Origin: Chloroflexota bacterium
Lineage (GTDB): Bacteria; Chloroflexota; Anaerolineae; Anaerolineales; UBA11858
Length of the DNA: 24,700 nt
Assembly: GCA_030666985.1 (NCBI GenBank)
Contig: DAOUWT010000008.1
Span: 1 to 24,700, forward strand
Direction of reading: 5' to 3'
Shown: positions 14,736 through 21,752 of the stretch, in pieces
Position numbering within the stretch: the first letter of the stretch is position 1
Layout: each line of letters starts with the position of its first letter
The notes under the pieces: generated by a model
What the model was told of the DNA's origin: nothing
What the model saw: the letters and a program-made list of their open reading frames with translations, nothing else
Databases searched by the model: none
Made by a program: the position numbers and the translations under genes

Positions 14736-15716
14736 CTATGCGGGCCAGACCTTGCGTCCACCTTCCTGCGGTGTAATGGCGTCAATTTGCGTTATTTCCT
14801 TTTGGGTTAGTGGTGGGAGCAATGCCGCACCTATATTGTCTTTTAGTTGTTTGGTGGTCTTGGCGCCGGGGATAACCACTGTGACCGCTGGGTGGGCTAT
14901 TACAAATTGAAGTGCTAATTGGGCCATGGTACGATCATTGGCCAGAGGGCGTAATTTTTCAACCTTTGCCAAATCCTCTAGGTAGGTTTTGTATTCCTCT
15001 GGATTGTCTTGCCAGCGCCGGCGGAAGTCGCCTTCTCTGAATTGCGTGTCGGGGGCAAATTTGCCCGTCAGGATGCCCATCGCCAGGGGGCCACGTACGA
15101 TGACTCCAATATTGTTTTCCATGCAATATGGAAAGATCTCTGCCTCTGCTGTCCGGTTGAGGATGCTGTAGTCGGTTTGCAAGGTAGCACAGTTGCCATC
15201 TGCATTGAAAGCTTTCAGATACTCGAAGTCACTGGTGCTGACTCCGTAGGACAGCACTTTGCCATCCCGCTTGAGCTTCTGAAACCCTTCTAGAAAGATT
15301 TCCATCGTGGGGTCGTGAAAGTCAATGTGGCTTTGAATGATATTCACGTGATCTGTCTGCAAGCGGCGCAGGTTGCTCTCTACACCAGCGATTAGTTTTT
15401 CTACTGTGTTATAGGCAGTTTGGTTGTGTTCGCTGTCAAAGTTCAGCCAGCCAATTTTGGTGGCAACGATGAATTTGTCTCGACGACCTTTCATCGCTTG
15501 GCCTAGCAATTCTTCGCTGTGACCAGTGCCATAGACATCGGCGGTGTCGAAGAATGTTATGCCAGTGTCTAAGGCGACGTCAATTGTACTTAAAGAATCT
15601 TGGTCGTCGGTAGGTCCCCAAGCATCGCCACCTACGGCCCACAGGCCAATGCCGATCTCGGTAACGGCGAGGCCACTCTTGCCTAAAGTCCGGGTTTTTA
15701 AGGTTTGTGTTGACAT
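14736..15716 (-). CDS. Aldo/keto reductase 2
   Basis: 326-residue AKR enzyme of the YajO/Tas-like group. The N-terminal TRTLGKSGLAVTEIGIG strand-turn is typical; the catalytic residues are in FFDTADVYGTGHSE (Asp, Tyr), IVATKIGW (Lys) and IIQSHID (His). The C-terminus has the cofactor-phosphate region VVIPGAKTTKQLKDN. NADPH is likely, substrate unknown. The ribosome site is weak (GGCGG twelve bases before the ATG). It lies downstream of the oxidative-stress genes on the same strand with 278 bases between, so coregulation is possible but not shown. Confidence 0.9.
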   Translation of the reverse strand: MSTQTLKTRTLGKSGLAVTEIGIGLWAVGGDAWGPTDDQDSLSTIDVALDTGITFFDTADVYGTGHSEELLGQAMKGRRDKFIVATKIGWLNFDSEHNQTAYNTVEKLIAGVESNLRRLQTDHVNIIQSHIDFHDPTMEIFLEGFQKLKRDGKVLSYGVSTSDFEYLKAFNADGNCATLQTDYSILNRTAEAEIFPYCMENNIGVIVRGPLAMGILTGKFAPDTQFREGDFRRRWQDNPEEYKTYLEDLAKVEKLRPLANDRTMAQLALQFVIAHPAVTVVIPGAKTTKQLKDNIGAALLPPLTQKEITQIDAITPQEGGRKVWPA

Positions 15717-15994
15717 CTTATTATCCGCCTAATTTTAGAGATATTTAAACCATCGAGTTAACACTTTAAGGGTGGTTAGATAGTAAGTGACACCTCTCTT
15801 GTTGATGTCACTCCTCTAAAGAGAACTCCATGTGAGAGCGTCTTTTCGCGATAGCGAAGCATACTCTTGAGTAAGCAGTCTCTCCCCGAAACAAGAGATT
15901 ACGGTGTTGCCAACGGTACGTAAAGCGAAAGAAAAACTTTGTGCGCTTTGTTTCTTTGTGGTGAGAAACCGCCAGAGGACTTACGCCGGATGTA
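15717..15994. other. Non-coding gap between AKR2 and the ferritin-like gene
   Basis: No credible ORF. It holds a hairpin AGTGACA (15786-15792) with TGTCACT (15806-15812), a short TTCGC-GATA-GCGAA hairpin near 15847, and CTTTGTG/CTTTG phrases at 15935-15962 that recur at about 7-9 bp. AAAGCG and CGCTTT around 15920-15953 can also pair. A promoter for the AKR genes may lie here; none is clear. Confidence 0.45.
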
Positions 15995-16462
15995 CTAGAG
16001 CATATCCACCAAGCGGCGTATATGTTTTTTTTCTTCTAAGATTATTTTAGTGATATTTTCCTGGTCTGCCTTGGAAACCATATCTCGCAGGTCGTAGAAA
16101 AATAAGAGGGTGTCTTTCTCAAAGCCCATGGCAGCACGGAGGGCGGTTTCCCTATCCCCGGCCTCTTTGGCCAGACTCAGAGCCTTGTCTGGTCCAGCGA
16201 AAAGGGCATTTTCCAAGGCGACTTTAAGATAAATTTCATACTGATCGTATTCGGCAACGGATTGTCCTGGAGCTGGCTTTACGTTTCCTAGCATATTTTG
16301 GAATATCTGGTGGTGTCCACGCTCTTGGAGCGCCAGTTCTGCAAAAAGGGCTTTGAGTTCAGGATCGGTGCTCTTTGCAGCTATGCCGTTATAAAATACC
16401 TCGCCGTTCTTTTCGATTTCCATAGCTATTTCTAGCCCTTCGGTAGCAGTAAAAGCAGCCAT
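15995..16462 (-). CDS. Ferritin-like diiron protein (rubrerythrin-type, no rubredoxin domain)
   Basis: 155-residue four-helix ferritin-like protein of the COG1633 type. Metal-site glutamates and histidines are in AMEIEKNGEVFY (helix 1), ELALQERGHHQIF (helix 2, ExxH), MGFEKDTLLFFYDL (helix 3) and ILEEKKHIRRL (helix 4, ExxH). The C-terminal rubredoxin domain of true rubrerythrins is absent. It probably reduces peroxide or senses iron/oxygen, with electrons from a separate rubredoxin. A strong ribosome site (AAGGAGG) precedes the ATG. It is the last gene of the stress block, 25 bases after the superoxide reductase gene. Confidence 0.88.
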   Translation of the reverse strand: MAAFTATEGLEIAMEIEKNGEVFYNGIAAKSTDPELKALFAELALQERGHHQIFQNMLGNVKPAPGQSVAEYDQYEIYLKVALENALFAGPDKALSLAKEAGDRETALRAAMGFEKDTLLFFYDLRDMVSKADQENITKIILEEKKHIRRLVDML

Positions 16463-16487
16463 TCTATGCCTCCTTAATTATTTTGTG

Positions 16488-16862
16488 TTACCCTATGCCG
16501 ATCTCTTTGCTGCTTTCCCACAAACCGTGAAGGTTGCAGAATGACGCAGCCTGGAGCGTGCCAGGTTTGTCAACTTTCAACGAGACAGACGCCGAGGGGT
16601 TGGTAAACGTGTCCCCCGCGCCGTGTCCGCTGAACTCAAAGTGCCCCACTTGGTAGGGGAATTTGCCGCCTTCGGGCTGGAAGTAGAGCGTGATCCAACT
16701 GATGTGGTGCTCTAATGTGTTGGGGTGAGCGATCTCGTTTCCCACGCCAACCTTCACCTCAAACGACTCGCCGGCTTTGACCGTGTCCTGGCACTCAATG
16801 ACGGGAGCGTGCTTTTCTTTTTTCCAATCAGCGGATTGGATGGTTTCGCTTAGTTTGGTCAT
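16488..16862 (-). CDS. sor: Superoxide reductase, one-iron class (neelaredoxin type)
   Basis: 124-residue enzyme reducing superoxide to hydrogen peroxide without making oxygen. The iron-site pattern is complete: EKHAPVIE near residue 16, HPNTLEHHISWI in the middle and CNLHG at the C-terminus, giving four His and one Cys. The N-terminal desulforedoxin domain of two-iron desulfoferrodoxin is absent, so this is the class II form, which needs an external donor, probably the rubredoxin encoded in the same block. The peroxide formed would pass to rubrerythrin. The ATG has AAGGAG 11 bases upstream. Confidence 0.93.
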   Translation of the reverse strand: MTKLSETIQSADWKKEKHAPVIECQDTVKAGESFEVKVGVGNEIAHPNTLEHHISWITLYFQPEGGKFPYQVGHFEFSGHGAGDTFTNPSASVSLKVDKPGTLQAASFCNLHGLWESSKEIGIG

Positions 16863-16966
16863 GATGATTACTCCTTGTAGATAATAGTGTTCTGAAAATG
16901 GGTGTCCTGAGGTAAGAGAAGGTTGTTCAGCATGGCGCTGAACTGCGGACGCACCGGGTGAGGTTG

Positions 16967-17005
16967 AGACTTCCGAAGTTTTTGTAGTGCAAACTTCGGA
17001 AGTCT
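16967..17005. repeat. Nested palindrome AGACTTCCGAAGTTT with inverted copy
   Basis: AGACTTCCGAAGTTT (16967-16981) and AAACTTCGGAAGTCT (16991-17005) form a perfect 15-bp stem with a 9-base loop. Each arm alone can form a 6-3-6 hairpin. It lies 16 bases past the rubrerythrin stop and upstream of superoxide reductase, so it may act as a transcript-processing or partial termination signal. A sister copy is at 24649-24687. Confidence 0.9.
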
Positions 17006-17020
17006 TCCTCCATGGTACTT

Positions 17021-17524
17021 TTAGAATTCCTTGTACTTTTCTTTAGGCACCCCGCAAATTGGACATTTATCTGGGGCTTCGCCGATGGCTGTGTGCCCGC
17101 AGATGGGGCAGACGTGAACCGAAGCGGTTTCAATATCCTCGCCAGCTCCGATTTTCGCTTTGGCATCGCCATACATCTCTTCGTGAATCTTCTCGGCCTC
17201 CAGTGCATAGTGGAAACTGCGTATAGCCTTCTTTTCTCCCTGGAGTTTGGCTACGGCGTCAAAGGCTGGGTACATTTCAACATTCTCGTAGTTCTCGCCA
17301 TCAATGGCCGCTTGGAGATTCTCGACGGTTTTCCCAATTCCACCCAATACTTTCAGGTGATTGATGGCATGTACTTGTTCAGCATAGGCAATGGCCTTGA
17401 ACAAGCGAGCTGCCTCGGGATAGCCTTCTTTCTCGGCTTTGGCGGCAAATGCCAGGTATTTCATGTGGGCCTGGCTCTCACCGGCAAAGGCGGCTTTCAG
17501 ATTTGCTTCTGTCATTTTTTTCAT
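17021..17524 (-). CDS. rbr: Rubrerythrin
   Basis: 167-residue peroxide-reducing protein. The N-terminal ferritin-like diiron domain (about 1-130) has AFAGESQAHMKYL, AIAYAEQVHA and HYALEAEKIHEEMY with the expected E and ExxH ligands. The C-terminal rubredoxin-like domain has CPICG and CPICG (two CxxC) from about residue 139. The first ATG is chosen because AGGAGAAAAT lies directly before it; a second Met is three codons on. Electrons come from NAD(P)H through the reductase encoded just upstream, directly or via rubredoxin. Confidence 0.96.
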   Translation of the reverse strand: MKKMTEANLKAAFAGESQAHMKYLAFAAKAEKEGYPEAARLFKAIAYAEQVHAINHLKVLGGIGKTVENLQAAIDGENYENVEMYPAFDAVAKLQGEKKAIRSFHYALEAEKIHEEMYGDAKAKIGAGEDIETASVHVCPICGHTAIGEAPDKCPICGVPKEKYKEF

Positions 17525-17559
17525 ATTTTCTCCTTGTAGAACAGATGTGAATTTATAAA

Positions 17560-18774
17560 CTATGAGTTGAGCAGCGAACGGAGGTCAAAATCCTTGTCTA
17601 ACAGGCGGTGACTGTGGGCAGAGACATCTTGCCCGGACGCGATCAGCTTCTTCAATATCTGTGCATCTTGGGGACCGCCTAGCAAAATGGCTCCAACGAT
17701 CTTGCCATCCCGTAGAGTTAAGCGGCGGTACACGCCGGTTGCCTGTTCCTCGAACCGGAGGATGTCGTATTCATCCCCCGAAACGGTAGCTTCGCCAATG
17801 CTTGCCAAGTCAACCCCCACGACCTTAAGCGCAGTGGAGGGGAGAGTACCCTGATAGGCAGCACTTTCAGGTTCAACCATGTTGGCCGCGGCCACCCTTG
17901 CTTGCTCAATTGCGGCGGGGATGATGCCGTAGACAAGGCCGTTGAACTCAGCCACATCGCCGGCGGCATAGACATCCGCAGCACTGGTGCGCAGCTGCTC
18001 ATCAACGACCACGCCGCGATTCACGTCCAGCCCAGCGTCCCGGGCCAGCTCAATCCGCGAACGGATACCGGTTGAGATCAGCACCAATTCTCCGTTCACC
18101 GTGCGGCCATCTTTGAGGCGGATGCCCGTGGCGTTTGCGCCGCCCATGATCGTTTCTGTCGCGGCACCGGTGAGGATGCGCAGGCCCTGGACCTCCAAAA
18201 GCGATTGGAGAACTTGTGCGCCTTCGGTATCCAGTTGGCGCGGCAAGAGACGTGGGGCAAACTCGATCACGGTCACGTCCAGGCCGGCGCTGCGCAGGGC
18301 GCGGGCGGTTTCCAATCCCAACAATCCCCCCCCAATGATGGCTGCCGACGAGGAGCGCTTGGCTTGCTCCGTGATCGCCAGAGCGTCATCCATAGAACGC
18401 AGCGCGAAGACGCCAGACTTTTCTGCTCCTGCAATGGGGGGCACAAAGGCACGCGCCCCAGTTGCTAGTAGTAAGCGGTCGTAGCCCATCTCGGTTCCGT
18501 CGGCCAATAAGAGATGTTCGTTTGTGTCTAGCGCCGTCACGTGCGCGTCAACTTGAACTTGGATACCCTTGGTTTTGTACCATTCCAGAGGCCGAAAGTA
18601 GAGTTCGTCTTGCTCGGCTTCACCGGCAATGAGTTCCCAGAGACGCGGTCGTTGGTAGTAGGGATAGGCTTCCTGGCCCAGTACATGCACTTTGGCATTT
18701 GCATCAGCTCGCACAATAGTTTGAGCAGCAGTTATACCGGCTATGCCATTACCTACGATGATGTATTTTTTCAT
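17560..18774 (-). CDS. FAD/NAD(P)-dependent oxidoreductase (NADH:rubredoxin reductase-like)
   Basis: 404-residue pyridine nucleotide-disulphide-type flavoprotein without a redox disulphide. The FAD fold begins with IIVGNGIAGITAA; the NAD(P) fold has AAIIGGGLLGLETA; the FAD-pyrophosphate motif is VYAAGDVAEF. The C-terminal ~80 residues resemble the small domain seen in NirB-type and rubredoxin reductases. Between the flavodiiron and rubrerythrin genes, with rubredoxin close by, it most likely delivers NAD(P)H electrons to rubredoxin. The start ATG, with GGAG nine bases upstream, lies two bases after the flavodiiron stop, so translation is probably coupled. Confidence 0.9.
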   Translation of the reverse strand: MKKYIIVGNGIAGITAAQTIVRADANAKVHVLGQEAYPYYQRPRLWELIAGEAEQDELYFRPLEWYKTKGIQVQVDAHVTALDTNEHLLLADGTEMGYDRLLLATGARAFVPPIAGAEKSGVFALRSMDDALAITEQAKRSSSAAIIGGGLLGLETARALRSAGLDVTVIEFAPRLLPRQLDTEGAQVLQSLLEVQGLRILTGAATETIMGGANATGIRLKDGRTVNGELVLISTGIRSRIELARDAGLDVNRGVVVDEQLRTSAADVYAAGDVAEFNGLVYGIIPAAIEQARVAAANMVEPESAAYQGTLPSTALKVVGVDLASIGEATVSGDEYDILRFEEQATGVYRRLTLRDGKIVGAILLGGPQDAQILKKLIASGQDVSAHSHRLLDKDFDLRSLLNS

Positions 18775-18776
18775 AG

Positions 18777-19955
18777 TTACTCCAAACCTTTATGTTTTTC
18801 TGCGATAGAAGATGCCAGCTTGTCCAGCGACTCGAAATCTTCCGCTTTGGGGCGTCCCTTGATCACGACCGGATCAATTATCTCCACCTTTAGGTTGGGG
18901 ATCAGGCCAGCCAGTTGCTGCACCATCTTGCCGCCCCAGCCGTAAGAGCCGACAATCGAGACGAACTTGGTCTTTGGCCGCAGGGCGTTTGCCAGATAAG
19001 CAGCGTAGACTACGTTGGGATGCGCGCCGGTCAGGACGGTGGGGGATCCGATCACGATGGTGGCGGCATCCACCAGCGAGATGGCTAGTTCACCAATATC
19101 GGTGACGGCCAGATTGAACAACTTCACCGTGACTCCATTTTCGATCAGAGCGTCCACCAGATGCTCAACCATCTCGCGGGTGCTGCCGTGCATCGAGATA
19201 TAGGGCAGCACGACTATGTTCTTCGGCTCGCTATACACCCAATCGTGATAGGCATCTAAAATGAAGTCTGGCCGGTCGTAGATGGGGCCGTGGCTGGGGG
19301 CGATTAGGGAGATTTCGTATTCCTGAACCTTTTTGAGGTTTTTCTGAATGATCCTGCGGAAGGGCATCATGATCTCGGCGTAGTAGCGCTTGGCCGCTTC
19401 GTAACCCAGTCCCTCGTCGGTGACGTACAGGTCGGTAGTTGCCAGGTGGGAACCGAAGAAGTCACAGGGGAAGAGAATCTTGTCCTCCTGCAAATAGGTC
19501 AGCATGGTTTCGGGCCAATGCACCCAGGGGGCGTGGATGAATTCGAGAGTCCTGTCACCCAGCGATAGGGTTGCGCCATCGTCTACGGTGAGAATGCGAC
19601 CTTCTGGCGCTAAACCCAAGTCTAGGAGCATGGTTTTGCATTTGGGTGTGCAGATGACCTGTGCCTGGGGGTGCTGCGCCAAGATCTGCGGGAGCGTGCC
19701 AGAATGGTCCTGCTCGGCGTGGTTGGCAATGACGTAATCTATGCGCTCAAGGCCCAGTTGATTCAGGCGGCTGAACAGAATGTGTGACATTTCGGGTTCA
19801 ACGGTATCTATCAGGGCTGTCTTCTCGCTCCCCTGGATCAGGTAAGCGTTGTAACTGGTTCCGTCGGGAAGCGGGATGAGGTCGTCGAACATGCGTCGAT
19901 CCCAATCCACGGCCCCTACCCAATAAATACCAGCCTTTATCTTGCGGGCTTTCAT
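18777..19955 (-). CDS. fprA: Flavodiiron protein (FprA family)
   Basis: 392-residue oxygen and/or nitric oxide reductase. The N-terminal metallo-beta-lactamase-like domain (about 1-250) carries the diiron ligands HAEQDHSG, a His in APWVHWPE, Asp in PCDFFGSH and His in PSHGPIY. The C-terminal flavodoxin domain (about 250-390) has the FMN loop SMHGSTREM and GSPTVLTG. No fused rubredoxin is present; the separate rubredoxin gene is ten bases upstream. The ribosome site GAGGTGA overlaps the rubredoxin stop codon. It removes O2 as water using rubredoxin electrons. Confidence 0.95.
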   Translation of the reverse strand: MKARKIKAGIYWVGAVDWDRRMFDDLIPLPDGTSYNAYLIQGSEKTALIDTVEPEMSHILFSRLNQLGLERIDYVIANHAEQDHSGTLPQILAQHPQAQVICTPKCKTMLLDLGLAPEGRILTVDDGATLSLGDRTLEFIHAPWVHWPETMLTYLQEDKILFPCDFFGSHLATTDLYVTDEGLGYEAAKRYYAEIMMPFRRIIQKNLKKVQEYEISLIAPSHGPIYDRPDFILDAYHDWVYSEPKNIVVLPYISMHGSTREMVEHLVDALIENGVTVKLFNLAVTDIGELAISLVDAATIVIGSPTVLTGAHPNVVYAAYLANALRPKTKFVSIVGSYGWGGKMVQQLAGLIPNLKVEIIDPVVIKGRPKAEDFESLDKLASSIAEKHKGLE

Positions 19956-19964
19956 AATTTCACC

Positions 19965-20126
19965 TCACTCTATTTTCTCGAACATATCTTTTTCTACACC
20001 ACATTCGGGACAAACCCAATCATCGGGTATATCTTCGAACGCTGTGCCGGGGGCAATCCCGCTATCGGGGTCGCCTTCTTCAGGGTCATAAATATAGCCA
20101 CATACGATGCATTCCCATTTATCCAT
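19965..20126 (-). CDS. Rubredoxin
   Basis: 53-residue one-iron electron carrier with both CxxC knuckles: CIVCG near residue 6 and CPECG near residue 39. The fold signature YDPEEGDPDSGIAPGTAFEDIPDDWVC, shown here in part as GYIYDPEEGD and DDWVCPECG, is textbook. The ATG at 20126 is chosen because AAGGAG lies eight bases before it; the longer frame upstream would overlap the ferritin gene. It links the NAD(P)H reductase with the flavodiiron protein, superoxide reductase and rubrerythrin. Confidence 0.96.
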   Translation of the reverse strand: MDKWECIVCGYIYDPEEGDPDSGIAPGTAFEDIPDDWVCPECGVEKDMFEKIE

Positions 20127-20151
20127 GATCTTTCTCCTTTTACTAAAAAAC

Positions 20152-20670
20152 TTAGGCTTGTTCGGCATTGGCCTCAACCGGAGGCTGTCTTTGTCCTAAT
20201 TCTCTATCTAACATTAATATTGCGTGAGGGTTGTCGCCAACCATCTTGAGAGTAGCAACAATATCGCCAGCGTTCTGCTCTTCCTCGACTTGTTCGTCAA
20301 TGAACCATTGTAAGAAGATTTGGCTGGGGTAATCCTTTTCTTCAAGGGCTAGCTCATAAAGGGCGTTGATGTCTGCGGTGATCTTTTGCTCGTGTGCTAA
20401 GGCTGCCTGAAACACATGCAGGGGTGAATCAAACTCAATGGGAGGCTGCCCGATAGGTTGAAGTTCAACGCGCCCGCCGCGTTCATTGATGTAATCATAA
20501 AACTTGAAAGTGTGTGCCACTTCTTCTTGATACTGTATCTTCATCCAATGAGCAAAACCTGGAAGGTTAGCCTCGTCAAGATAGGCGGCCATCGATAGGT
20601 AAATATAAGCAGATTCAAATTCGTGGTGAACTTGGTCGTTCATAGCTTGATGAAGTTTTTCGGTAAACAT
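20152..20670 (-). CDS. ftnA: Ferritin (non-haem, FtnA-like)
   Basis: 172-residue iron-storage protein of the bacterial ferritin class. The ferroxidase ligands are visible in HHEFESAYIYL, YQEEVAHTFKFYDYI (ExxH), AALAHEQKITADI and FIDEQVEEEQNA. The last ~12 residues (QPPVEANAEQA) form a loose tail. Stored iron limits Fenton chemistry, which fits the peroxide-response setting. Its ribosome site AGGAG is preceded by a GC-rich hairpin. It is separated from perR by about 120 bases holding a terminator. Confidence 0.95.
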   Translation of the reverse strand: MFTEKLHQAMNDQVHHEFESAYIYLSMAAYLDEANLPGFAHWMKIQYQEEVAHTFKFYDYINERGGRVELQPIGQPPIEFDSPLHVFQAALAHEQKITADINALYELALEEKDYPSQIFLQWFIDEQVEEEQNAGDIVATLKMVGDNPHAILMLDRELGQRQPPVEANAEQA

Positions 20671-20682
20671 GTTTTTCTCCTG

Positions 20683-20709
20683 CTAGCCCCGAATGAATTC
20701 GGGGGCTAG
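20683..20709 (-). promoter_or_regulatory. Leader hairpin directly before the ferritin ribosome site
   Basis: CTAGCCCCGAAT (20683-20694) pairs with ATTCGGGGGCTAG (20697-20709) with one bulged base. On the - strand it ends two bases before AGGAG of ferritin. It could stabilise the mRNA or mark a processed 5' end. No T run follows, so it is not a simple terminator. Confidence 0.5.
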
Positions 20710-20716
20710 GTAACAA

Positions 20717-20734
20717 AACGTGCTAAAGCACGTT
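20717..20734 (-). terminator. Hairpin after perR
   Basis: On the - strand, AACGTGC-TTTA-GCACGTT is followed by TTGTTA, 58 bases after the perR stop. A second, longer-range pair (CGTTGAAAT 20741-20749 with ATTTCAACG 20764-20772) lies between it and perR. Weak T run; partial read-through into ferritin is plausible. Confidence 0.55.
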
Positions 20735-20791
20735 AAAGAACGTTGAAATCGAAACGCAAACCTATTTCAACGGATTTGGTAGACCATAAAA

Positions 20792-21223
20792 TCATTCATG
20801 GTCTTGACATTTAGGGCATACGCCCAAGAAATCGAATTGGTAGCTCACAAACTGGTATCCAAAATTCTGGATGACATCCTGAGGAAGTCCTTCCAGAGAG
20901 GGAACATCAATATCAACGATGCTATGACAGCGGGTGCAAATCAAATGGGGATGTGGGTCTGAGGTGAGGCCATCGTAATGTGCTTTATCATTACCACGGT
21001 CAATCTCCAGGATTTCCCCCATTTCTTTGAGAAGATGCACTATTTTATAGGTAGTTGCCAAGCTGGTCATGGGGAAATCTTTTTTTACCTCAGAGTGGAT
21101 TTGTTCTACGGTGGGATGGTTAGGATTACCTATTAACACCTTAAGTATAGCCATCCGCTGAGGCGTCATGCGGTAGCCCTGCTCCCTGATTTTAGCTGTT
21201 ATTTCTTCTAGGTGGTTGTCCAT
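20792..21223 (-). CDS. perR: PerR-like Fur-family peroxide/iron regulator
   Basis: 143-residue winged-helix repressor. The N-terminal DNA-binding domain includes GYRMTPQRMAIL and SLATTYKIVHLLKE. The regulatory metal-site residues match PerR spacing: His36, Asp84, His91, His93 and Asp104; Asp rather than Glu at 104 is the mark of peroxide-sensing PerR over Fur. The structural zinc site is Cys96-x2-Cys99 and Cys136-x2-Cys139. Adjacent ferritin, rubrerythrin and superoxide reductase genes fit a PerR regulon. No good ribosome site precedes the ATG, so translation may be weak or the start may differ slightly. A Fur/PerR-type box 54 bases upstream suggests autoregulation. Confidence 0.92.
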   Translation of the reverse strand: MDNHLEEITAKIREQGYRMTPQRMAILKVLIGNPNHPTVEQIHSEVKKDFPMTSLATTYKIVHLLKEMGEILEIDRGNDKAHYDGLTSDPHPHLICTRCHSIVDIDVPSLEGLPQDVIQNFGYQFVSYQFDFLGVCPKCQDHE

Positions 21224-21276
21224 TTGCGTTTTAGTAGTCGAAAGAGTTTCTTGTTCTATAGAGAATAGATACTTAT

Positions 21277-21291
21277 AGATAATGATTATTG
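21277..21291 (-). promoter_or_regulatory. Fur/PerR-type operator upstream of perR
   Basis: AGATAATGATTATTG is a 7-1-7 palindrome with perfect core ATAAT-G-ATTAT. It matches the Bacillus PerR box TTATAATNATTATAA at 10 of 14 defined bases. It lies 54 bases before the perR start in AT-rich DNA with possible -10 sequences (TATAAG, TATAGA on the - strand), so bound repressor would block the promoter. The box is compared from memory of the consensus. Confidence 0.7.
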
Positions 21292-21548
21292 ATAAAAATT
21301 ATACAGCTAGTTGGTTTTACTGTCAAGGGCACGAACCCAGTCCACACAAGGCAATTGCATATGGCATATATAGCCAATCATACGATAGTGAAGGTCTCCC
21401 GACCAAACGGGTGCGCACTCTACCGCTCGGTCAGAGACACTTTGCTATCCCTTGGGAATGGGTTGATGATTTTCCTGAATGCGATTGCCCTGCCAGTCCA
21501 CAAGGAGTGTTGACTCTGCTCGAACGCGAAAGATTTTCCTTCGTATAG
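21282..21548 (+). CDS. Small hypothetical protein (doubtful)
   Basis: 88-residue open frame with no recognised domain. Residues include four Cys or His-rich spots (YCQGHEPSPH, ECDCPASP) and a WEWVDDF segment. The ATG at 21282 lies inside the PerR-type box and has no ribosome site. The coding texture is fair, and a strong hairpin terminator sits 27 bases after the stop, so a transcribed + strand unit is possible. It could equally be a chance frame in the perR upstream region. Confidence 0.3.
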   Translation: MIIDKNYTASWFYCQGHEPSPHKAIAYGIYSQSYDSEGLPTKRVRTLPLGQRHFAIPWEWVDDFPECDCPASPQGVLTLLERERFSFV

Positions 21549-21574
21549 ACATGTTCGAGCATCTAAATCACAAA

Positions 21575-21603
21575 AAAAGAGGCGGCGTGAAGCCGCTTCT
21601 TTT
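21575..21603. terminator. Bidirectional rho-independent terminator
   Basis: AAAAGAGGCGGC (21575-21586) pairs with GCCGCTTCTTTT (21592-21603) with one G-U pair and a 5-base loop; A and T runs on both sides allow function in either direction. It serves the - strand SUMF1-domain gene (stop at 21753) and any + strand transcript across 21282-21548. Confidence 0.8.
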
Positions 21604-21640
21604 GCTTAGGGAGTGGCAAATTTCAAAGCATCCCAATTTC

Positions 21641-21700
21641 GTGAAGACTTGAAACGTGAAAACATGATTTTACGCTTCACGCCTTCACGTTTCACTCAGG
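21641..21700. repeat. TGAAACG heptads in inverted arrangement
   Basis: CGTGAAG, ACTTGAA, ACGTGAA units (21641-21661) face CGCTTCA, CGCCTTCA, CGTTTCA units (21673-21697). The two halves can form a long imperfect hairpin downstream of the SUMF1-domain gene. The same unit sequences occur at 6309-6330 and 10664-10700. Confidence 0.75.
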
Positions 21701-21752
21701 TTCTGGGATAGTTGTTTTTTTGTACCTTCCTTACGTAAGTGATTTACTGCTA

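Noticed and set aside
21308..21440. Possible decayed tRNA on the - strand (AGCGGTAGAG D-arm-like and GGGTTCG T-arm-like motifs)
   Set aside because: No acceptor stem, no anticodon arm and wrong spacing between the two motifs; similarity is limited to short pieces. A short GGTCTCCCGACC/GGTCAGAGAC stem is present but does not make a tRNA.
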